Source: Perognathus longimembris pacificus (Eukaryota; Chordata; Mammalia; Rodentia; Heteromyidae). From it: a stretch of DNA of 64,000 nt. Below are positions 1 through 10,608 of the stretch, in pieces. The stretch covers positions 9,445,086 through 9,509,085 of the forward strand of contig NC_063188.1 in the NCBI RefSeq assembly GCF_023159225.1. The letters run 5' to 3'. A model generated the notes under the pieces. That model worked only from the letters and a program-made list of their open reading frames with translations, was not told the origin of the DNA and searched no databases. The position numbers and the translations under genes were made by a program. Position 1 is the first letter of the stretch, and each line of letters begins with the position of its first letter.

Positions 1-124
1 CTCCTCTCTCTTTATTCTCTGCCCAAAGGGATGAGGTGCAGAGGCTGAGTGCAAAGTAGGACAAAAGGGCAATAAGGACAGTCAGTCCAACACTGCCTAG
101 ATTTTAGCAGGCTATTTGCTCTTT

Positions 125-285
125 GTGTTCTCACAATAAAGTTGCCAGGTGCAAATTATTCTCCTTATTTTAGAGATGAAGAAGCAGGGGTCTTATATGT
201 ACAAGATCATCAGGGGCCTGAGGTCTGCCTACTCATTCCAGAGCTGAACTCTTAACCACTGGACACTGTACTGTCTATACACACA
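125..285 (-). repeat. MIR-type ancient SINE
   Basis: The reverse complement shows the MIR order: a 'gagttaagagct' start, a 'gacctc...tgatcttgtacat' middle and an 'aaaataaggagaat' end. The telltale string on this strand is CTCTTAACCACTGGACACTGTACTG. It is strongly diverged, as expected for a relic predating the placental radiation. The flanks (1-124 and 286-745) are unique AT-balanced sequence in which I recognise nothing. Confidence 0.6.
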
Positions 286-745
286 TGCTCTCCTCTGTTC
301 CTTTCTGTGCCATTTTATGGGATGGGTACTCATGAACAATCTGATGGCCAGTGCCTCTCTTATCAAACTCTTCAGAGCAAGGACTAGAGCCAAGGAAAGA
401 AAATCAACTCAGTCTTACCTCCTATTCCATTTTCAAAGTTCCTTATTGTCCATTCCACTTTCCTGCCTGTCTTTCTCTGCTGACCTGCTCATCCAGATTC
501 TCTGCCTGACCCAATGCCCAAATAGGTGGGGAGCATAATGATGTGTGAGGGTCTATTCTTTTCATTTTGTCTTTTCACAGTGAAAGTGGAGTTTTTCTTG
601 TGATGATTCCAGCACTGCAATTAGTTGTAAAAACAAAACCAGAGTATACAAAAGAACATGAAAATGACTCCTAAGGTCACAGATGGTGACTCACAACCAC
701 TGTCAACATGTTGCCCTCACAGACATTTCTCTCTCTCTCTCACAT

Positions 746-779
<34 letters not shown>
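746..779. repeat. (CA)n microsatellite
   Basis: About 17 CA units preceded by a short CT run. It is not attached to a recognisable SINE tail, unlike most other CA arrays in the window. Confidence 0.9.
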
Positions 780-782
<3 letters not shown>

Positions 783-794
783 CTTACATGGCAT

Positions 795-930
795 CACTTT
801 ATTTAGTTTTTGTACCAATTCTGCTTTTTGTGACAATTACTTAATTATTGCTAAGTAGTTGTACAAAAGTGTTTCAACAAGTCAAGTTATGTGTACAACG
901 CATCTTGATCAGTGCCACACCTGGAACAAC
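795..930 (-). mobile_element. L1-like 3' end fragment (CAACTACTTA family)
   Basis: The reverse complement contains GATCAAGATGCGTTGTACAC and then TTTTGTACAACTACTTAGC. This is the same 3' signature seen near 24.5, 49.0 and 50.3 kb. It is short and diverged. Confidence 0.4.
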
Positions 931-934
931 TTTA

Positions 935-1060
935 TGTCATTGGTATAATTCTCCTTTCTTAACTCGAAGGAAATTACACCCTAGAGATTAAGATTAAGCA
1001 ACATAGGCTGAGATGCTGCAGCTTCTACTTGGTAAAGCTAGCCTTTGAATCAAGATCTCT
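935..1060 (-). repeat. MIR-type ancient SINE
   Basis: The order of a 'gaggaaattacac..agagattaagattaagcaacat' segment followed by 'ctttgaatcaagatctctgtgttcc' is that of a reversed MIR. Diverged. Confidence 0.45.
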
Positions 1061-1353
1061 GTGTTCCTGGAAAATATACATTGTCGAGCAGATGTTCACA
1101 TTTATTTTAAAAAAATGATGTTGGTACATGTTATGCCCTGGGACGATAAAAAACCATGTGGTGATGGTGCCAGAATCAACAGGCAGCCTTTCATTCATTT
1201 GTGCTCCTGGATGGCGCTAGTCATTGCACTCTGTTTTGAGGGATGGTCATCCCAGCTGCAGCTCCTGTAAATGACTCCAAGCTTGCTTCTATTGTTGCAT
1301 TTTGTTTCAGATAAGGCCAGCCAGACAGACTTACAAGGTAACTTAGGGAAATA

Positions 1354-1908
1354 TGTAGGGATCTGATGGATCCCTATGTGGGGGGGTGGTTCTGGACCCC
1401 CTTCTCCCCCAATCTTCTGGGGGAGAATGTGTCGGGCCTCTGAGGACCCTTTCCCCTTCATCTCCTGGGGAAATGCCTGAGCCATTACCAGACTGCTCTA
1501 AGCTGGAGTGGGATGCTGAAGTCCTCTTCATCGCCAGCCCCTACTGACTCAGGAAGAAGACTTCAGGGAAACGCTGCGATGGTGGGATGGGTCTCAAAGG
1601 CTTTAATTTGGGAGGGCGACTTATATGGAGGTAATGGTGGGAAAGAAAGGGCCAAATGGCCAGTCATAAGCTAAAGACCATGTCCATCAGGTGATGTCAT
1701 GAAACTTCCTTTGTGGGTGAAACAACCCCATCATGGTGGCACACACCTGTTCGCCCATCAGGGGCGGGGGGGGGGGGGGGGGGGGGGCTTTTCCGGTTGA
1801 GGCCGGAAGGTGGGAGGGGCTCCCTCCCACACTATCCCAGGGCTGGGGGAAGGGCAGCGACTCGCTCTTGGCGCCCTTCCTCCATCAAGGCCAAAACAGT
1901 CCCCAACA
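1354..1908 (-). mobile_element. Probable endogenous retrovirus LTR (class II-like), solo
   Basis: Read on the minus strand, this block starts TGTTGGGGAC, a start resembling rodent class II (IAP-type) LTRs. It then has a C/G-rich U3 with a 22-base C run. A TATA-like CCATATAAG (near 1620) lies about 15 bases upstream of an AATTAAA polyadenylation-type signal (1602-1608). Pyrimidine-rich sequence follows, ending near CAGATCCCTACA. A TATA and polyA signal packed this tightly is typical of short-R LTRs. No internal retroviral genes or paired LTR are visible, and I found no clear target-site duplication, so both ends are approximate. Open frames across it are incidental. Confidence 0.5.
1766..1787. 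repeat. (G)22 homopolymer
   Basis: An uninterrupted run of 22 G inside the putative U3 of the minus-strand LTR. Such runs are error-prone in all sequencing chemistries, so the length is uncertain. Confidence 0.85.
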
Positions 1909-2164
1909 GAAGTGACTTTAGCAAACTAAACTTGAATCATCCTGTCCAACCCTTTAAAGGTAATCTAGAAGTGAACTTTGCTCAGCATAATAGGAATTGT
2001 ATGGTAGGCATTCCTGGCCACTGCTTTTTAAACATGAGATATATAAAGAGGCATGACTTTGAACTGAGCATGTTCTAGAATGTGTGACTTCTGTGTATGT
2101 TAATGGTCTGTCTTGTATGAATATGTATGAATTTCTCCAATAAAAGCCCATCTTCCCTTTGGGG

Positions 2165-2399
2165 CTAGTACTGGGACTTGAACTCAGGGCCTCAAATACT
2201 CACTTGCATTTTTTTTCTTTTTTGCTGAAAGCTAGCACTCTATTACTTGAGCCACAGTCCCACTTCTGGATTTTTGGTGGTTAATTGGAGGTAAGAGCCT
2301 CACAGATTTGTCCTGCCGGGGTTGGCTTTGAATTAAAATCCTCAGATCTCAGTCTCTTCAGGAGGCAAGATTACAGGTATGAGCCACCAGGGCCTGGTG
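2165..2399 (-). mobile_element. B1-Geo dimeric SINE
   Basis: From left to right it reads as the reversed Geo unit (TTGAACTCAGGGCCT ... ACTTGAGCCACAG), a linker (GTTAATTGGAGGTAAGAG) and a reversed 7SL/B1-like head (CCTCAGATCTCAG ... TACAGGTATGAGCCACCAG). Moderately diverged, with T-rich expansion inside the Geo part. Confidence 0.8.
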
Positions 2400-2529
2400 T
2401 AGCGCTTTGCTTTATTTGCTGGAGGGACACTGAGGAGATCCTCAGTGCTCTTCTTACTTGCTACAAATAGTAAACCGCACATTACTCTTTGATCTCCAGG
2501 TCATGCTTATTATTGGCTTTGTACTCACC

Positions 2530-2990
2530 AACAGGCACACTCTTTGCATCCATTACAATGCTAATTGAGCATCTACTAGGCCTCAGGTCCCATTTCAAAC
2601 ACTGAAGAGGAGGCTGTACAGCTGGATGAAGTCGGCCGGCAATAAACAAATTTATCACAGTGCAATATGGTGTTATTTATATAATCTAAAAAGAAAGAGT
2701 GACAGAGGAGGTCATTTTGCTCTTTGTGGAGCTGATATGAGAACAGTGGTACAGGAACATCAAGGAGGCCAGTGTCCCTGAAATGCATTTTGCACTGGGA
2801 AAAGCAGTGAGAGGTCATTGGTGGTGGAGAGGCCACCAGAGGTTGAAGTCGTGTAGGGCTCTGCAGGCTGGCATAGGTCTGTTGCATTTGATACCAAGTA
2901 TCAGTCAGTGTAAGGTTTGAACAGTGACTTGATTGCTCTTGCTATAACTGGAGAGGGCAAGAACAGAAGTTGGGGGGACAGTGATGAGAA
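2530..2990 (-). repeat. L2-type ancient LINE fragment
   Basis: The sequence follows the reverse-complement L2 order: 'gagcatctactaggcctcagg', then a 'caataaacaaattta' stretch, then 'gaacatcaaggaggccagtgt' and 'gtgtagggctctgcaggc'. Strongly diverged and without coding potential. Confidence 0.5.
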
Positions 2991-3024
2991 GTGTAGTATT
3001 ACACCAGGTGTTCCCCCCCATAGG

Positions 3025-3160
3025 GAAAATAGAAGCCTACATTTACCAAATGTTTGGGTATCAGAAGGCTGGGCCATGGCTGTAAATACAACACTTCATT
3101 ATCACTGTGGGGTAGATGAGATTCATCAGGGTTCATGTGGCACAGTTCTTAACCATAAGT
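3025..3160 (-). repeat. Possible MIR relic
   Basis: Weak match to a reversed MIR: 'acatttaccaaatgtttgggtatcag', 'acttcattatcac', 'ggtagatgagattcatcagg'. The flanking 3161-3373 is unique. Confidence 0.3.
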
Positions 3161-3373
3161 TATGGCATTTACAAGGCAAAATGTTTCCCTTTGCATGGTT
3201 TGGAGTGATGTGGACTTCCTGAAAAGAGGCTCATATGCGCAGACTCCTCAAGGCAAAACTGGAAGTAAGTTGGAAGGAAGATGGAGGTGCAATAACAAGG
3301 GACTGACATTCTTGCATTTATAGCATAATGCAATGGTCCACAGGGAGACATTTCCAAGTCACTTTATAGAAAT

Positions 3374-3587
3374 GTCTATTGAGGGCTGGGAATATGGCTT
3401 AGCAGTAGAGTGCTTGCCTCGTATATGTGAAATCCTACGTTCGATTCCTCAGCACCACATAAACAGAAAAAGCCAAAAGTGGCGCTGTGGCTCAAGTGGC
3501 AGAGTGCTAGCACTAGCCAGGGACAGTGCTCAGGCCCTGAGTTCAAGCCCCAGGACTGGCAAAAAAAAAAAAAGAAAGGTCTATTGA
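3374..3587 (+). mobile_element. IDL-Geo SINE with target-site duplication
   Basis: The left unit is ID-like (GGGCTGGGAATATGGCTTAG ... TTCGATTCCTCAGCACC). The right unit is Geo (GTGGCTCAAGTGGCAG ... GAGTTCAAGCCCCAGGACTGGC), and it ends in an A-rich tail. The body runs 3383-3578. A perfect 9-bp duplication GTCTATTGA flanks it at 3374-3382 and 3579-3587. Confidence 0.93.
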
Positions 3588-3682
3588 TTACTTCATTCCA
3601 GACTTACTTAGAATTAACTACAAGTATGCAAATCAGGGTAACAAGTTTAAGTGGATTTTTTTTTCATTTTATTTCTCAATTT

Positions 3683-3684
<2 letters not shown>

Positions 3685-3727
<43 letters not shown>
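3685..3727. repeat. (GT)n microsatellite at a SINE tail
   Basis: About 21 GT units abutting the 3' end of the minus-strand B1-Geo SINE that begins at 3728, so it is the expanded tail of that element. Confidence 0.9.
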
Positions 3728-3728
<1 letters not shown>

Positions 3729-3958
3729 TGTTAATGAGTCTTGAACTCAGGGTTTGTGCACTATCTCTTGGTCTTGGTCTTTTCATTCAAGGCAGGCACT
3801 CTATCAGTTGGGCCATACCTCCACTTCTGGTTTTTTGGTGGCTTATTGTATGTAAGAGTGTCACATACTTTTCTGCCTAGGTTTGCTTCGAATTGTGATC
3901 CTCAGATTTCAGCCTCCTCAGTAGCTGAGATTGCAGGTGTGAGCCACCACCAGGCAAT
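3728..3958 (-). mobile_element. B1-Geo dimeric SINE
   Basis: Reversed Geo unit (CTTGAACTCAGGGTT ... CCACTTCTGG), linker, then reversed B1-like head (CCTCAGATTTCAGCCTCC ... GTGTGAGCCACC). Its 3' tail is the GT array to the left. Confidence 0.85.
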
Positions 3959-3961
3959 TAC

Positions 3962-4066
3962 TTCTTTTAGGACAAGATGTCACTATGTAGCCTAGGCTGG
4001 CCTCCAACTCTGATTAAACCTCCAAGCATTCTGGGATTCCAGATGTGCTATACCACATCTGCTGGT
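3962..4066 (-). mobile_element. B1-like (7SL) SINE monomer
   Basis: The string ACTATGTAGCCTAGGCTGGC followed by CTGGGATTCCAGATGTGC is a canonical reversed B1 body. It differs from the B1-like head of the Geo dimers and has no Geo unit. It directly abuts the preceding SINE. Confidence 0.75.
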
Positions 4067-5548
4067 GACTTCATTTTAGATGCTTCTCCAGGAACCTTAA
4101 TCCTATTAAAACTGTTTACATTACAACCATTTAGTGTAGGAGTTAGTGAACTTTCCCTGCAAAGGACGAGGGAAACATTTTGGGGGTCTACACACAACAC
4201 TTTTGCATCTACTCAACACTATCCTCATATGTGAAAGCAACTATGGGAAATATGGGAAATGGCTATGTTTCAATAGAACCTTTTTTACAAAGCCAATGTG
4301 TGAAGAGGAGGTTAGGTGTGGGTTGGCAACTCCTGAGATAATACTATATTCAAAGTCTCCCAAGTCTTACCTTACAAGGATGTACTGGAGGGACTGATGG
4401 CTTGCCTATAGTCACCTGTTCTAGGTAGCATTCTGAAATCTTTCTAGAGAGTTTGTTTTAAAGGGAAAGATGGGAATGTGTGGGCTCTATGCTGGAAGAC
4501 GATGTTAATGCTTATTTAGGAAACCAAGCTGAGGTGTCAGCTCTAAGAAGCATGTGTGAACCAAAGTTATATCATATTTATATTTACCATAAGTATTACA
4601 TACTAAACCAGAAGAAAAAAGCACTTGGTTTCTACTTTTATGTTTAATCCAGAATCTACACTTAGCCTTCCCTGACAATGTCTCTCTGTCCCTATTTTTT
4701 TAAGTTTCAATCTAATTTCAAATGAATCTCATCGCACTACAGTATTTGGGTAGGATCTTCCCAATTACAAGTTTATATAAATTACATGCAAATAGACGTT
4801 TCCAAGTATTTTAAAGAACAGAAAGGATAACAAATATGGTCCAGTGCCCATGATTTCAGGACACTAATCTCTGCACTTCTCAACCCAATTGTAACAAATC
4901 TCAATCTGACCACAAAAAGGCGAGCACTGCAAAGGCCAGCTCCTGCTCTTGAAATGGACCATTAGCTTCATACTTCATACTGGGATACGTATTGATTAGT
5001 TGCCATAGTTTATTTGTCATTTTCCTCTTAATTTCATCCTAGAGCATCACCCTTGGCTAAATGTCTTGAATGGCATCATTGATCAGACATGCTGTCAGTT
5101 CCAACATTTACAGGAGCTTGATGCCCAAGAACAACGGATTTGTCTTTTCTCACATTGGCCATCTTCATGACCAATGACTGCATTGTAGACATCTTCCTGA
5201 CTCTTTCTCTGAAGCTTCCCTGAGGAAATGAAGGTTAGTTTTAGGAAATTGGAAGGAATTCACTTGAGTTGGGAAGAGAAGTTTCTACAGGACAAATCTC
5301 CACCCTTCATCCTCATCACACACAGCAGGTGCTCAATGAGGGTCAGGCGTAGGCACTTTTGTTGGTACCTTGCATCTTGTAGAAAGTGATGAGTCAGGGT
5401 CTGTAAACCTAGACATTAAGGCTCAAATCTATGCACTTCAGTGCTAACCCAGGCAATACATTGCCTTTTGGCTGAGTTTTGAAGAGGATGCAGTTTAGAG
5501 GAAGCAGTTTTGATTGGCTGGCCAGACTTCTATTAAAAGGATTATTAG
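4067..5548. other. Unique sequence, no gene recognised
   Basis: About 1.5 kb without SINEs, LINEs or tandem repeats that I recognise. Composition is AT-leaning and open frames are short. Nothing supports an exon. Confidence 0.5.
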
Positions 5549-5776
5549 GCTGGACACCAGTGGCTCATCCTATAATCCTCACTATTTAGGAGGCTGATAG
5601 ATGAAGATCACAGTTCAAAGCCAAGCTGGGAAGAAAGGTCTGTGAGACTATTATCTCCAAATAATCAGCAAAAAGCTAGAAATGGAAATATGTATCAAGT
5701 TCTAGAGTACCAGTCGAAAGCCAAGAGTGTGAGGCACTGAGTTCAGCCCCAGTACTGGCAAGAGGGAAAAAAAAGC
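5549..5776 (+). mobile_element. B1-Geo dimeric SINE (old copy)
   Basis: B1-like head (CACCAGTGGCTCATCCTATAA), linker with TTATCTCCAAATAATC, then a degraded Geo unit ending GAGTTCAGCCCCAGTACTGGC and an A-rich tail. Confidence 0.75.
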
Positions 5777-6433
5777 ACTTTGCGATGTTTTGAAGGTTTT
5801 TCACACAGGAAAGCTCAGTTTGTTAGGCAAAATGGTACTGCTTTCCACCCCCACAAAGAGGAAGTATTCCACCTCCATAAAATAAAAACACAAAGCACTT
5901 CTAAGCACTTTCATGTAATTTCTCTCAACTTATGCAGACAATATATAAATAAAGCAATGAAGACTCAAACTTAAGAAATAACCACGAATCACAAGTTACA
6001 AGGCCACACTTTTCCTTCTACCTGACTGTCTCTATTCCTGGGTACAAGTTGATTCAGAATGGACCACAAGTGTCCTATTCAAGTGATTAGACTTGATTGA
6101 TTTTACTACATTTGGGAAAATTATGTTGCTAATATCTCTAGCAAGGATTATAGCTTTAAATGGGTAAAATCATTCTAAATTACTTTGGAACCCATTTATT
6201 CTCCATGCTTCTGTGCATGAAGATTGTGCAGGGATGGTATAGGCTGGAAGCTGCTTATCTGTGAGATCACACTGTGTTTTCCAGCAACCACAAAAAATTA
6301 GAAGAACTTACATCCCTTATTATGCTCTTCTTTTTTCCAGCTAAAAGAACAAGCTATTCCTATATTCCATCTTCATGTACACTTGTGCTGACAGAAACAC
6401 AACTAGAGGATGTGTTATAAATTTATGAAGAGG
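5777..6433. other. Unique AT-rich sequence
   Basis: No repeat, RNA gene or exon recognised. Contains short open frames only. Confidence 0.45.
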
Positions 6434-6619
6434 TGTAGCTGGGTGGTGGTGACTCACACCTATAATCCTAGCTACTTTGGAGAATCAGATCTGAGGGTTA
6501 TAAGCAGGGAAGTTCCTAAGATTCTTATCTATGTTAGACTACCAAAAAGTCAGAAGTAGAGCTGTAGCTCAAGTGGTAGAGTTCTAGCCTTGAGCAAAGA
6601 AGCTCAGGGACAGCCACAG

Positions 6620-6620
<1 letters not shown>
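6434..6620 (+). mobile_element. B1-Geo dimeric SINE
   Basis: B1-like head (GACTCACACCTATAATCCTA), linker, Geo unit (TGTAGCTCAAGTGGTAGAG ... GAAGCTCAGGGACAG). The Geo 3' part is lost into the adjoining CA array. Confidence 0.8.
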
Positions 6621-6623
<3 letters not shown>

Positions 6624-6665
<42 letters not shown>

Positions 6666-6684
6666 ACACACACATACACACACA
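6624..6684. repeat. (AC)n microsatellite at a SINE tail
   Basis: About 30 AC units with a few TACA interruptions, directly following the B1-Geo copy. Confidence 0.9.
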
Positions 6685-8146
6685 GAGTTCTAATTCTGGA
6701 AATGAAAAGTATTATTTCTTTCCATGAGAAAAGCAAAGAAGCAATCATAGTTGGTAAAAATTGCTCTTTCAAAGCAACTATTTATGGTTTCTGAAAATTG
6801 TTCAAATACCATACAGCAAATGGAAATAGTTTGTTCAAGCAAACCTACTCAATCTCAGAAAGAACAAGTCAGTGGCACTTGAGCCATGGCCTGGTCCTTC
6901 CTGGCTCTGTAGTGTATCAGCTGCATGGAACTTCTGCTGCGCATGGGCAGTGGCTCTACTTCTCCTTAGCTCTCAATCAAGAAACATGGCATCTCACAAG
7001 GAGTAATTGCCTGTGGCACCACTCATTTTAAGTTAGAGAAGCCAAATTCCTGGTGAGTGCCACTGAGAAGCAATGAGCTCCCTTTCTCTATCCAGTGCCC
7101 CCATACAGAAAAGAGGCTGGATCTAGATGTGTGGAGCCAAGAATACTGGAGCTTTGACACTTTTATTCCAGCTAGCTAGAGAGGCCGGGTTTCCATACTG
7201 GGAGGAGCAATAATGAAAGACTGCAGGTTCCCTTCCCCATCCAATACTGAATCGGTGACTAACACATTTTTATTTCCCGGAAGAACCCAGAGCTCTGAGG
7301 TTTTCCTCAAAGGAGCTGACTTTTTTTTTTCCCTGAAAGATGGTTGAATTTTAAGCCTAAAGATCCTGTGGGATATGATAGAGACTTTGAGGGTGTGTAA
7401 TTCAGAGGAGGCTAGCTATTCTGAGAGCAATAGGCTTAACCATAGGCCAGCTTGCCGAAGCAGAGAACCAGAGAAAGACCTGATGGGAACAGTCCTCCAG
7501 GACTGCATCATAGAGCTCCAGCCCTGTGGGAATGTAATTGGGTCAAACTGTACAGCAATTTATGTCCCAAAATTATTGAAAAAAATGAGCAATCATATAG
7601 AAATTGGTGAAGCTTAATGAAAGAAAGAACACAGCTTAAGAGAGATATAAGGAAGAGCAAAGAGTCAAAGCAAGCCATACCGAAGCATCTGGGACGAAAG
7701 CTCCTAGTGGCATCGTCTTAGGAGTGGCATCAAATACACAAGCTTCAATTGTAGGGTGCAAATTATATGATGGTAAGATTATTTAACAAGTGATGCACAC
7801 AAGAGCAAAACAGAACACTTCCATTTGCCTCCCTGCAAAAGTCATTTGAGCAGAACAAGGGTTGTAAATATTCTGTGTTTGTGTTTATTGTTTGACTCTT
7901 CACTCCAGAAGTTACAATGTGTATCACAAGAAAACTAGATCTTGTAATAATTTGGGCATTTGAATCTTACTCCCCATGTACTCTGTAACACAGATTGTAG
8001 AACACACTAGGCACTGGAATAGCAGGAACATCAAACAGAAAGACATATGGTAAACTAGGAGGATGTGATGTGCTGATGTTCATTTGTTTTATTGGGGAGA
8101 CTTTTGTCTCTGGCTTTCTGTCTTTCATTCTCTCTCATACTCTCTC
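6685..8146. other. Unique sequence
   Basis: No lineage-specific repeat. A T10 run lies near 7321. I recognise no exon or ancient element with confidence. Confidence 0.4.
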
Positions 8147-8224
8147 AGGACTGAGGCTTGAATTCAGGGCTTCCCCTTTTGCTAGGCAGTAACTACTACT
8201 TAAGCCACAACCTCTAGCCCTTTT
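8147..8224 (-). mobile_element. ID-like tRNA-derived SINE monomer
   Basis: The reverse complement reads GGCTAGAGGTTGTGGCTTAAG (A-box region) and later GAATTCAAGCCTCAGTCC (B-box region). It is about 75 bp and solitary. Its internal-promoter boxes resemble those embedded in the Geo unit. Confidence 0.55.
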
Positions 8225-8830
8225 TACTCTGGTTATTATTTATTTTTAAATGGTACAAGAGGGTTTCAATTTAACATGCCCATTTCTGTGTACAGTGGAT
8301 CTTCTTCAGGATCACTCTTTCCATCATTCTCCCTTCCCATCCATTCCTTCCAGCATTAGTCACATCAGGTTAGCTAGCTCCATTTTCACATGTTCTTTTC
8401 ACTCAATTGTACATTGAGAATGATCACTGTACTTACCCACCCTCCCCTCTCCACTTCTCTGCCTCTCTCGCATTAGCCCAATCCCCTAGTCAAGACATGT
8501 TCAGCTTCCACAAATTTATTTTGTTGGCCTGCCTGTTAATTTTTCAAAGGCATTACACCATGCAATCTTGCTCCTGGTCTTACCTATTTTAGTCAATCCG
8601 ATATATGCATATGGCCCTGTATGTGTTTAGATACATATCTATATTTTAGATATCACCTGCACATATGAGAAAACATTTGCCCTTTGTCTTTCTGAGTCTG
8701 GCTTACTTCATGCCATTTTTTTTCAACCTTCATCTATTTCCCTGCAAATGCCATCATTTCATTCTTCCTGATGGATGAATAGATTCCATTGTACTTATGT
8801 CTTAGATTTTCTTCATTCATTCTTTGCTTG
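8225..8830 (-). mobile_element. L1 3'-end fragment
   Basis: The reverse complement contains GCATGAAGTAAGCCAGACTC and then AAATGTTTTCTCATATGTGC. This is the well-known L1 sequence just after ORF2, followed by a purine-rich 3'UTR. No intact coding sequence. Confidence 0.7.
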
Positions 8831-9033
8831 TAGAATTTGTTTTTAAATGAAATAGAGTCTCAAGCCTGTCTCGCTTGCCCTAACCAGCCTCTTATTTACC
8901 TTCCCACTATAGGTGGGCTGATAGACATATGCTACTGCACCTAGTTGTTTGAGATGGACTCTTGTGAACTTTTTGCTTGGGCTGCCTCCCTAATGGGGGA
9001 GAACACAAGTGTAAGCTACCAGATCCTAGCCGT
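8831..9033 (-). mobile_element. Old 7SL-type SINE fragment(s)
   Basis: Two diverged reversed B1-like bodies appear in tandem. One contains AATAGAGTCTCAAGCCTGTC and ends near ATGCTACTGCACCTAG. The second contains GCTTGGGCTGCCTCCC and ends AGCTACCAGATCCTAGCC. Confidence 0.4.
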
Positions 9034-9199
9034 TTCAGGGAGTGTCTAATGCTCAGTTCTGAGTCTGCTTTGATGTCTCTTCTATGCAAATATTAGAGAT
9101 CAGATTAGTTGTTCCCTCTTCAATTTTATAGCAGAGAAGGAGAGTAAGTAGTAAACATCATCTCTTCTGTAAAAATCTTTCTCTGAGAGCCTCTCTTTT

Positions 9200-9960
9200 A
9201 CCAGGATGACCCAGAGAGATCTCAAACTTGATATGTTTAAAATTGAGTTTCTCATCTACCTCTCAGGCTTGCTCCTCCGGCACCTCCAGTCCTGGTGGGA
9301 CACAAACCAGAAAAGCTGAAATCATCACAACTTCCTCCATCTCCTTCAATCACACATCCAATTCACCTCCCATCTGGTGAAGTCGACCCATGAGTCTCCC
9401 TCTCAAACAACTCTACACCTTTCTGTTCACATTCTTACAATTTCCACTGGGCTACCACAGCCTGGTACCCTCTTAGCTTTCACCCCTGCCTTTTGTTTTG
9501 TTCTTCTTTGGTTTAGTTTTACACAGATCAAGTCTAGGTTTCCCAGGTAAATATATAGCACATGAGGTCCTTCAATATCTGATCCTTATTTATTGCTCCA
9601 GCCTCATCCTCAACATGCCAGACTGAGGCATGTTGGCCATGCTTTTCCCTAATCGAACTCCCCTTGAAAATTATATCCAGGCCACAAAATTCTATTTATA
9701 CCTTCAAAATATGCTGGAAAGTCATGTTGTCTGGGTTGCCTTTTGTGTTGTTCTCTCAGTTGTCTTAGGGGCCCATCAGCCTTTTTACAGCTTTCTGTGC
9801 ATGATCCCATCTCTGCACTGCACTGAAAGTATGCATTTACTAGTAAGGAAAGTATTCGTTTATTCCCATCAGACTGTGAGCCTGTGTCGTCCGCTTTCTT
9901 AAATTGCCAATTGCTAGCCCAGGACAAGACTCAGAGAAGATGGTCAATATACAGGAAATT
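9200..9960 (+). repeat. L2-type ancient LINE fragment
   Basis: The order of motifs is that of the L2 3' half: 'cttgctcctccggcacctccagtcc', a sequence like 'ctgtgcatgatcccatctctgc', then 'ccatcagactgtgagcctgtg', ending 'ccaggacaagactcag'. No open frame. Confidence 0.5.
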
Positions 9961-10328
9961 ACTGGTAACTGCAGAGGGTAAGGTCCAGTGCCCCTTCAGT
10001 GCACATGAGTTCTAGACCTCAAAGATGTTAAAGTCTCCTATAGAAAATAGGGTGATATTTGTACAGAACATATACCCATTCACATGTATATTTTAATTAT
10101 CTCTAGGTGACAAGTAATATGTAATGCAAGGCAAATACTATGTAAATAGCTGTTATGCAGTATTGTTCAGGGAATAACAAAACAAATCTGTATATTGTCA
10201 GTACAGCTATAATTCTTGAATACTTTACAACATGGGATAGTTGAACTCATGGACGTGAAAATCATGTGTATGAAAAGCCAAGTAAATGTGCTTTCTAAGC
10301 AAATCTCATTTGGTGCTTAGTCAACACT
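9961..10328. other. Unique AT-rich sequence
   Basis: Nothing recognisable. Confidence 0.4.
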
Positions 10329-10376
10329 CTATCTATCTATCATGTATCTGTCTATCTATCTATCTGTCTGTTGTCT
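10329..10376. repeat. (TATC)n microsatellite at a SINE tail
   Basis: Tetranucleotide TATC/TGTC array with minor variants, abutting the 3' end of the following minus-strand SINE. Confidence 0.85.
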
Positions 10377-10377
10377 A

Positions 10378-10608
10378 TTATAGTGGTCTTGGTGCTTGGA
10401 CTTGGGGACTGGGTGCTGTCTCTGAGCTTGTTTGCTCAACGCTAGCACTCTACCACTTGAGCCACAGCTCTACTTCTAGCTTTTGGGTAGTTAATTGGAC
10501 ATAAAAAGTCTTGTGGACTTTCCTGCCTGCCTGACTTCAAACTGCAATCCTGAGATCTCAGCCTCTTGCGAAGCTAGGATTATAGGTGTGAGCCATCAGT
10601 GCCTGACT
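10378..10608 (-). mobile_element. B1-Geo dimeric SINE
   Basis: Reversed Geo (ACTCTACCACTTGAGCCACA), linker (TAGTTAATTGGACATAAAA), reversed B1-like head ending GTGTGAGCCATCAGTGCC. Confidence 0.88.

Noticed and set aside
1713..2078. 121-codon frame with a poly-Gly run
   Set aside because: The glycine run is the 22-G homopolymer in an LTR-like element. No real protein signal.
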